A stretch of DNA of 64,000 nt from SKKC01 sp046542845. Lineage in GTDB: Bacteria; Spirochaetota; Spirochaetia; DSM-27196; SKKC01. Below, piece after piece: positions 58,991-64,000 of this stretch (position 1 is its first letter; the number at the start of each line of letters is the position of its first letter). The DNA is taken from NCBI GenBank assembly GCA_046542845.1, contig JBKHAN010000010.1:5816-69815 (forward strand), in the 5' to 3' direction. The position numbers were made by a program, and so were the translations under genes. Below the pieces are notes generated by a model that saw nothing but the letters and a program-made list of their open reading frames with translations, was not told where the DNA came from and did not search any database.

Positions 58991-60364
58991 ATGAACACAC
59001 ACGCTCAGCCGGTACCTTCGCTTCCACCGACCCTTCCCATGTGGCGAAAGATATCTTTCGCGCTCGGTCAACTCGGGTGGTCGCTTGCCTCCTACGGAGT
59101 TCTTAACCTGATAAACTATTTCTACAACCCGCCGACCGCGGCCGGAGGTGGCAGGCTGTTTCCGCTCTACATAGGCTCTGCCGCAGCGCTTGGCATCGTG
59201 ACTGCCGGTGGGCGACTCTTCGACGGGATTACCGACCCCCTTATCGCCGGCATGTCCGACCGATCGCAGTCGCGCCTGGGCAGGCGACGCAGCTTCATGG
59301 CGATCGGAGCCGTTCCCTTTGCCGTCCTCGGAGTTCTCGTGTTTATCCCCCCCGGAGACGGGACCGGCTTACTGAATATCGCGTGGTTGTTCGTGACCTC
59401 GTTTCTTTTTTACCTCTTTATGACGATGTACGTTACTCCGTACTTTGCACTGATGAGCGAACTCGGACATTCGCCGGCCGAGCGTCTGCAGCTGTCGACC
59501 ATGATCTCTATCACCTGGGCGCTCGGTTTCATGCTCGGCAGTCAGGTGTATCTCCTGCAGACCGCGTTCGAAGCCTTCGTGCCCCCCGAACAGGCGCTGC
59601 AGATATCGCTTGGTCTGTTCGGGGTTGTCTCGCTTGTGTTGATGCTGCTGCCGGTCCTCCTGATCGATGAACGAGCATACTGCGAGCACCGGGTAAACAG
59701 CGAACCGCTTCTCGCGTCGCTTCGGACGGCGCTCGCCAACCGGAACTTTCGGTTCTTCGTATTATCGGACCTGAGCTACTGGCTGGCGATAACCTTCGTA
59801 CAGACGGGAATCAGTTTTTACGTGATCATGCTGCTCGGACTCGACGGAGCCGCGGCGAGCGGTTTTCTCCTGGTCATGTTCCTCGCGAGCTTCGTGTTCT
59901 ACGTGCCGATCGGAGTCGTCGCGGCGAAACTCGGAAAAAAACGTGTGCTTCTCGCTGCCTTCGTTCTGTTCATTCTCGCAGCGCTCCTGATGCTTTCCTG
60001 GGGTCTTATTCCCGTGTCGCCGCTCCTGCACGGCTACGTGGTCATGATCATCGCCGCGCTACCGATTGCGATCTTCGGGATTCTTCCGAATGCCATTATT
60101 GCCGATGTCGCCGAAGCTGACGGCATACAGACCGGAAATCACAAGGCCGCCATCTTCTTTGGTGCGCGCACGCTCATGCAGAAAGTCGGGACCGCCATTA
60201 CGCTGCTGATATTCCCCGTCATCTCGACCCTCGGCTCGGAAACGGCGACGGTACCCGGCGTACGCGCAACGCTCCTCGTCGGCGCTGCAGGCCTCGCCGC
60301 GGGATGGTGGCTGTTCAGAAAGTACAACGAAGCCGAGGTACTCAAGACTCTGCAAGGCTCATGA
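58991..60364 (+). CDS. GPH-family (glycoside-pentoside-hexuronide) sugar:cation symporter
   Basis: A 457-residue, approximately 12-helix transporter of the MFS_2/GPH family. The signature loop between helices 2 and 3 is LFDGITDPLIAGMSDRSQSR followed by LGRRRSFM. VTPYFALMSELGHSPAER matches the conserved YxAxxxE region of the family. The group moves hexuronides, glycosides and pentosides with a cation. Given the hexuronate genes in the window, a uronide is a reasonable guess. The 3' end overlaps the GGDEF-EAL gene by 23 bases. Confidence 0.9.
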   Translation: MNTHAQPVPSLPPTLPMWRKISFALGQLGWSLASYGVLNLINYFYNPPTAAGGGRLFPLYIGSAAALGIVTAGGRLFDGITDPLIAGMSDRSQSRLGRRRSFMAIGAVPFAVLGVLVFIPPGDGTGLLNIAWLFVTSFLFYLFMTMYVTPYFALMSELGHSPAERLQLSTMISITWALGFMLGSQVYLLQTAFEAFVPPEQALQISLGLFGVVSLVLMLLPVLLIDERAYCEHRVNSEPLLASLRTALANRNFRFFVLSDLSYWLAITFVQTGISFYVIMLLGLDGAAASGFLLVMFLASFVFYVPIGVVAAKLGKKRVLLAAFVLFILAALLMLSWGLIPVSPLLHGYVVMIIAALPIAIFGILPNAIIADVAEADGIQTGNHKAAIFFGARTLMQKVGTAITLLIFPVISTLGSETATVPGVRATLLVGAAGLAAGWWLFRKYNEAEVLKTLQGS

Positions 60365-62639
60365 GCGCATGAAGATCCGGTAGTGGTAGCGGCCGGTGGA
60401 AGTGATAGCCCTGGAAGGCAAGACAGTTTTTGTCCGTGAAATACGCAAATTGCTCGGCGGTTTCGACACCCTCGGCAATGATCTGTAGGCCGAGTGAATG
60501 CCCAAGGTTGATGATCGCCCCGACGATCTTCTCGTTGCTCTGCGAGAACAGATTACTCACGAACGACAGATCGATCTTGATAACGTCGGCAGGGAGCCTG
60601 GTCAGATAGCTCAGCGACGAATACCCGGTCCCGAAGTCGTCGATCGCAACGGACAGACCAGGGTAGCGATCCTTGAGCGCCTGAAGCGTCGCGATTGATT
60701 GCTCCGGAGCCGTCATTATGCAGCTTTCGGTCAACTCAAGAATAACCCGTCCAGGATCGAGTCCGGTGCGGTTAAGGACTCGTCCTATAGTCTCGAGCAG
60801 ATCGGAGCGGTCAAACTGTCGGGGCGAAAGGTTGACCGATACCACACGTCCCGTTCCCGAGGCGGCCGGCCACGACACAGCGTCGTGCAGCGCGGTCTCA
60901 AGCGCCCACCCGCCTAATGGAACCACCATCCCGGTATCCTCAGCCACCGGCATGAACACGCCGGGAGACACCTGCCCGTGCTCGTCGCTGAACCAGCGCA
61001 GCAGCGCCTCGGCACCGATAATGGTTCCCGCGCTGTTCACCAGAGGCTGGTAGTACATGGTGAACTCCTGCCCCTCCAGGGCTCTGCGTATCCCCTGCTC
61101 CAGCTTCCAGCGACCCGACGCGCGTTCGTTCAGTGCGTCGTCATAAAAGGCGTAACAGTTCTTACCCGATTCTTTCGCCGAGTACATCGCGAGGTCAGCT
61201 GCCTTGGTCACGTCGGCGATCGTTTTTCCGTCGTCGGGGAGGATTGCGATGCCGACGCTGACGCCGACGCTCGCGCTGACGGGTGACTCCTGTGCGAGGT
61301 CGAGGTGGAACGGCCGTCGAATTTCCGCCAGGATATTGTTCGCCACGACGACAGCACCCTTCCGATCGTGGATGAAGGATAAGAGAACAACAAACTCGTC
61401 GCCGCCGAAGCGGTATACCGAGTCATTCTCCCTGAGCGTTTTCCGCAGTCGCGACGCTGTCTGAACGAGCAGCTGATCGCCTGCGTCGTGTCCGACCGTA
61501 TCGTTCACCTGCTTGAAGCCGTCGAGATCGAGAAACATGAGCGCCGCATAACCGGCCGTAAAAAGCTCCGGTGTTGCGAGAACCTTGCGCATATCGCTTT
61601 CGAACAGCTCCCGATTTCCGAGTCCCGTAAGCTGGTCGTGGTACGCGAGCTGCCGCAAACGTCGCTCGACGTTCTTGCGCTGCGTTATGTCTCGAATAAT
61701 GCAGGTCAGCGTTCGACCGCGGTATTCCTTGGAGTTTCCGAAGGAAATCTCCATGGGGGCCACCCCTCGATGCTTGTGGTTACCGAGAACTTCTATAGTA
61801 TTGTCGAGCCCAAGATCCTGCCGGTCAGCTTCGTCGACGAAGAAATATTTCCGGAAATCTCCCTCGTTGCGGGCGTACACGGATTCGGGAAACAGGGTCG
61901 AAAACGGTTTCCCGCGAAGGTCCTCCGGCTGGAATCCAAAGGTAGTTCGCACGGCGCTGTTCGCAAACACTATGTTCATGTGTTCGTCGATCCGCAGAAT
62001 GGCTTCTGTTATAGTCTCCGAAAGAGCGTCGTAGTTGTCCCTGCTCTCCTGCAGTTCGTCCAGGAGAACGCGATTCAACGACAGATCCTGCATCACGACG
62101 ACGAAGCGCTCCCCGCCGGAATCTACCGGGACCACGAGAGCCGCAACGGGTACCGATTGCCGGCTCGCGTCGAGCAGGTGAAGGAACTGTAAGACCTCAG
62201 CCGGCTGCACCGGCGAAAGCCCCGACACGAGACGTGCGAAGGCCTCGCGAAAACGGTCGCTACTCGCGGGTTTCAGAAAGTCGGTGAACGACGCGTCGCC
62301 GAACGCGTCGGTCGGGCACTCCAGGCGGTCGGCAAGGCGTTGATTGACCCACCCTATGACACCGTCGGCCATGACGGTACACAGCAAATCCGGAGTCGTG
62401 TCGGCGGCATCGACGAGCATATCCGAGAGTGTGGCCCTATCCTCGCGAAGGTCGCCGGGACCGTACACGAGCCGTTCGAGCGCGAACTCGAAAAGGGACG
62501 GTCCTCGCTTCAGGGTCTCGGACGCATATAAGCCGCCAGGCTGCTGAGCAGCATGGATGACCGACATCGCGTCCTGAACGCGGGCCTCAAGAGACTGCAA
62601 TCTGTTTCGTATTTCGTCCGACGGTTGCTCTTGACTCAT
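60342..62639 (-). CDS. PAS-GGDEF-EAL cyclic-di-GMP enzyme
   Basis: A 765-residue soluble protein. Two PAS-like domains (about residues 70-200 and 205-330) precede a GGDEF domain. That domain has an intact active site (VYRFGGDEFVVL) and, five residues before it, an RxxD product-inhibition site (REND). The EAL domain keeps GAEALLRW, VSVNLSPRQF, LELTES, IDDFGTGYSSL, KIDLSF and AEGVET. Both synthesis and breakdown of c-di-GMP are therefore possible. The ATG at 62639 is the first sensible start; longer readings overlap the divergent gene. Confidence 0.93.
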   Translation of the reverse strand: MSQEQPSDEIRNRLQSLEARVQDAMSVIHAAQQPGGLYASETLKRGPSLFEFALERLVYGPGDLREDRATLSDMLVDAADTTPDLLCTVMADGVIGWVNQRLADRLECPTDAFGDASFTDFLKPASSDRFREAFARLVSGLSPVQPAEVLQFLHLLDASRQSVPVAALVVPVDSGGERFVVVMQDLSLNRVLLDELQESRDNYDALSETITEAILRIDEHMNIVFANSAVRTTFGFQPEDLRGKPFSTLFPESVYARNEGDFRKYFFVDEADRQDLGLDNTIEVLGNHKHRGVAPMEISFGNSKEYRGRTLTCIIRDITQRKNVERRLRQLAYHDQLTGLGNRELFESDMRKVLATPELFTAGYAALMFLDLDGFKQVNDTVGHDAGDQLLVQTASRLRKTLRENDSVYRFGGDEFVVLLSFIHDRKGAVVVANNILAEIRRPFHLDLAQESPVSASVGVSVGIAILPDDGKTIADVTKAADLAMYSAKESGKNCYAFYDDALNERASGRWKLEQGIRRALEGQEFTMYYQPLVNSAGTIIGAEALLRWFSDEHGQVSPGVFMPVAEDTGMVVPLGGWALETALHDAVSWPAASGTGRVVSVNLSPRQFDRSDLLETIGRVLNRTGLDPGRVILELTESCIMTAPEQSIATLQALKDRYPGLSVAIDDFGTGYSSLSYLTRLPADVIKIDLSFVSNLFSQSNEKIVGAIINLGHSLGLQIIAEGVETAEQFAYFTDKNCLAFQGYHFHRPLPLPDLHALMSLAES

Positions 62640-62703
62640 GGATAGCGTTTCAGCCGATTGTGCAGGGTACCTCATTTCCCGTTTTTTATCGAGCGTTTTG
62701 CCG

Positions 62704-62709
62704 TATACT
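62704..62709 (+). promoter_or_regulatory. -10 element directly before the deacetylase-like gene
   Basis: TATACT ends five bases before the ATG at 62715, with only a T-rich stretch where a -35 would be. This predicts a leaderless message, although GAGG between the two could serve as a short-spaced ribosome site. Confidence 0.4.
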
Positions 62710-62714
62710 GAGGC

Positions 62715-63758
62715 ATGCTTCTGTATCGCGACCCTGTTTTTCGCCTTCACCGGCAGGCAGACGGCCACCCCGAGCGTCCCGAACGCCTCGAGGCCGTTGA
62801 CCACATGCTCGAACGCGCGCCCTTCGCTTCCGCGCTTCGCCCCGGCAATCCCCGCGACGCGACGGAGGATGAACTCGCTACGGTGCACTCGCGAGCGTAC
62901 ATACGCGAGGTCGCGGCGAGCTCTGGTATTGCGAGCACGCGTTTTGACGGCGACACCGCGGCTAATGCCCACAGCTATGCCGCCGCTCGTCGCGCTGCCG
63001 GCAGCGCTATCGCGGCGGTTGACGCCGTACTCGACGGGCCGGACTGTCGCGCGTTCGTGCTGTCGCGCCCTCCGGGCCACCATGCCGAAGCGACACATGC
63101 TATGGGTTTCTGTTTCTTTAATAACGCGGCAATTGCTGCCGAGCACGCTCTGCGCAGAGGACTCGACCGCGTGTGCATTATCGACTGGGACGTACACCAT
63201 GGTAACGGCAGTATGCACTCGTTCTACGATCGATCGGATGTGCTGTACGCGAGCGTTCATGAGCACCCTCTTTTCCCCGGAACCGGACGGTTCGGGGATA
63301 TTGGTCATGGCGCCGGCGAAGGCTGCACGGTCTCCTGTCCGCTGCCTGCCGGCTGTGGGGACGCAGACTACCTCTATCTGTTGCGAAACCTGGTGTACCC
63401 GGTGGCACACGAGTTCTCCCCGGACCTCGTTATCGTCAGCGCGGGATACGACGCACACCACCGTGACCCGCTTGCGTCGATGAAACTGTCGAGCACGGTC
63501 TACAGCGCGTTCGCCGCCCTCGACTGCGAGCTTGCGGACAGCTGCGCAGGCGGGAGGCTGCTGTATCTGCTCGAAGGAGGATACGATACGCGTGCTCTGT
63601 CGGAGGGTGTTCAGGCATCGCTACAGGTCCTGACCGGTTACGAGGCGCCCGAGACGCCCGATTCGGAGGCCGGAGCCGCCGTACGGGAGAGCACAGAGCG
63701 TCTCCGGACGCTGTATCAGCCTTACTGGCCGACACTGGAGCGCTTCAGACGAACCTGA
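62715..63758 (+). CDS. Histone deacetylase superfamily amidohydrolase (AcuC/HDAC-like)
   Basis: A 347-residue zinc deacetylase. The charge-relay His pair is in SRPPGHHAEATH (His122, His123). Zinc ligands Asp159 and His161 are in IIDWDVHHGNG, and the third Asp is in SAGYDAHHRDP. The closing motif is LLEGGYD. Bacterial members remove acetyl groups from polyamines, acetyl-CoA synthetase lysines or other amides; which applies here is unknown. It is divergent from the GGDEF-EAL gene across 75 bases. Confidence 0.92.
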   Translation: MLLYRDPVFRLHRQADGHPERPERLEAVDHMLERAPFASALRPGNPRDATEDELATVHSRAYIREVAASSGIASTRFDGDTAANAHSYAAARRAAGSAIAAVDAVLDGPDCRAFVLSRPPGHHAEATHAMGFCFFNNAAIAAEHALRRGLDRVCIIDWDVHHGNGSMHSFYDRSDVLYASVHEHPLFPGTGRFGDIGHGAGEGCTVSCPLPAGCGDADYLYLLRNLVYPVAHEFSPDLVIVSAGYDAHHRDPLASMKLSSTVYSAFAALDCELADSCAGGRLLYLLEGGYDTRALSEGVQASLQVLTGYEAPETPDSEAGAAVRESTERLRTLYQPYWPTLERFRRT

Positions 63759-63952
63759 CGCTCGTGTTCACTCATGTCATCGGCGTCCCAGGGGTAGCGC
63801 AACAAGACACCCGGGATGGTCTCGCCTGCCCAGTAGCCGGCGGTGCCGTCGGGAAGAACACCGCGCTTCTCCTTCTGCTTGTTGTGGAGCACCGCAACGC
63901 CAAGGGCAGCCGGTGTATGCGTGAGAAGCTCGCGGACACAGTAAACAACCAT
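63722..63952 (-). CDS. Possible small unknown protein
   Basis: A 76-residue reading frame starting MVVYCVRELLTHTPAALGVA. Its codons look like those of real genes here (many GC-ending, AAG/GAG/GGC rich), and an in-frame stop lies just upstream of the ATG. It overlaps the end of the deacetylase-like gene by 37 bases and starts inside an inverted repeat. It has no recognisable domain and no good ribosome site. It could be a remnant of a larger gene. Confidence 0.35.
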   Translation of the reverse strand: MVVYCVRELLTHTPAALGVAVLHNKQKEKRGVLPDGTAGYWAGETIPGVLLRYPWDADDMSEHERQVRLKRSSVGQ

Positions 63953-63976
63953 TCTTTACTGTCCGCGACTCTGGTG
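63931..63976. repeat. Inverted repeat and second copy of the TACTGTCCGCGAC element
   Basis: CGCGGACACAGTAAA (63931-63945) faces TTTACTGTCCGCG (63955-63967), complementary except for two extra bases. The right arm continues as TACTGTCCGCGACTCTGGTG (63957-63976), which matches 19 of 20 bases with 14137-14156. Confidence 0.45.
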
Positions 63977-64000
63977 GTGATGGCGGTTTAAGCGGCTGCA

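Noticed and set aside
62640..63461. Longer form of the GGDEF-EAL protein
   Set aside because: The extension is antisense to the deacetylase-like gene with intact catalytic motifs; the ATG at 62639 is the sensible start.
1..64000. CRISPR arrays, insertion sequences, prophage genes, rRNA operons
   Set aside because: Looked for regularly spaced repeats, transposase or integrase motifs and rRNA sequence; none seen.

Overview
The window looks like a chromosomal segment from a free-living member of the Spirochaetes (Spirochaeta / Alkalispirochaeta-like). It is moderately GC-rich, densely coded, and free of insertion sequences, phage genes and rRNA. The lineage call rests on three things: the RpoB and ribosomal protein sequences, the Asn in RpoB at the rifampicin-pocket position where most bacteria have Ser, and the mix of sugar-acid catabolism, chemotaxis and HisKA_2-type sensor genes. 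It is an inference from sequence reading, not from a tree.

Left end (1-7641, minus strand): the transcription/translation operon tRNA-Thr, tRNA-Trp, secE, nusG, rplK, rplA, rplJ, rplL, rpoB, rpoC. rpoC is cut by the window edge. A terminator-like hairpin lies between rplL and rpoB.

7765-16901: pepC-type aminopeptidase C, class II photolyase, M29 aminopeptidase, a zinc-ribbon methyltransferase, a small beta-barrel candidate, a DHH-like protein, and a glk/UDPGP-family operon.

16885-24004: two divergent operons for hexuronates. One holds an SDR fructuronate reductase candidate, uxaC, uxaE and folB. The other holds a LarA-family nickel epimerase and gnd. Read together they suggest a route galacturonate/glucuronate -> fructuronate -> mannonate -> gluconate -> (kinase elsewhere) -> pentose phosphate pathway. 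I consider this the most interesting system here.

24047-35542: unknown proteins, a metallophosphoesterase with a WD40 propeller, two FAD oxidoreductases, a C-terminal J-domain protein, an SDR lacking the catalytic Tyr, a class III nucleotide cyclase and thioredoxin reductase.

35615-46711: a heterodimeric ABC exporter with one degenerate ATP site, TrkA/TrkH potassium uptake, a chemoreceptor, an aldo/keto reductase and an inositol-phosphatase-like protein.

46796-58790: lipoprotein gamma-glutamyltransferase. Then an acid-sugar operon (ManD-type dehydratase, beta-propeller lactonase, epimerase-fold dehydrogenase), a PAS/HisKA_2 kinase, and a sugar ABC importer without its ATPase next to a GntR/LacI-type regulator with matching operator-like repeats. 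A GAF protein with a degenerate kinase core follows.

58991-64000: GPH-family sugar transporter, an intact GGDEF-EAL protein, a histone-deacetylase-like amidohydrolase and a small doubtful ORF. No gene-free stretch exceeds 300 bases.
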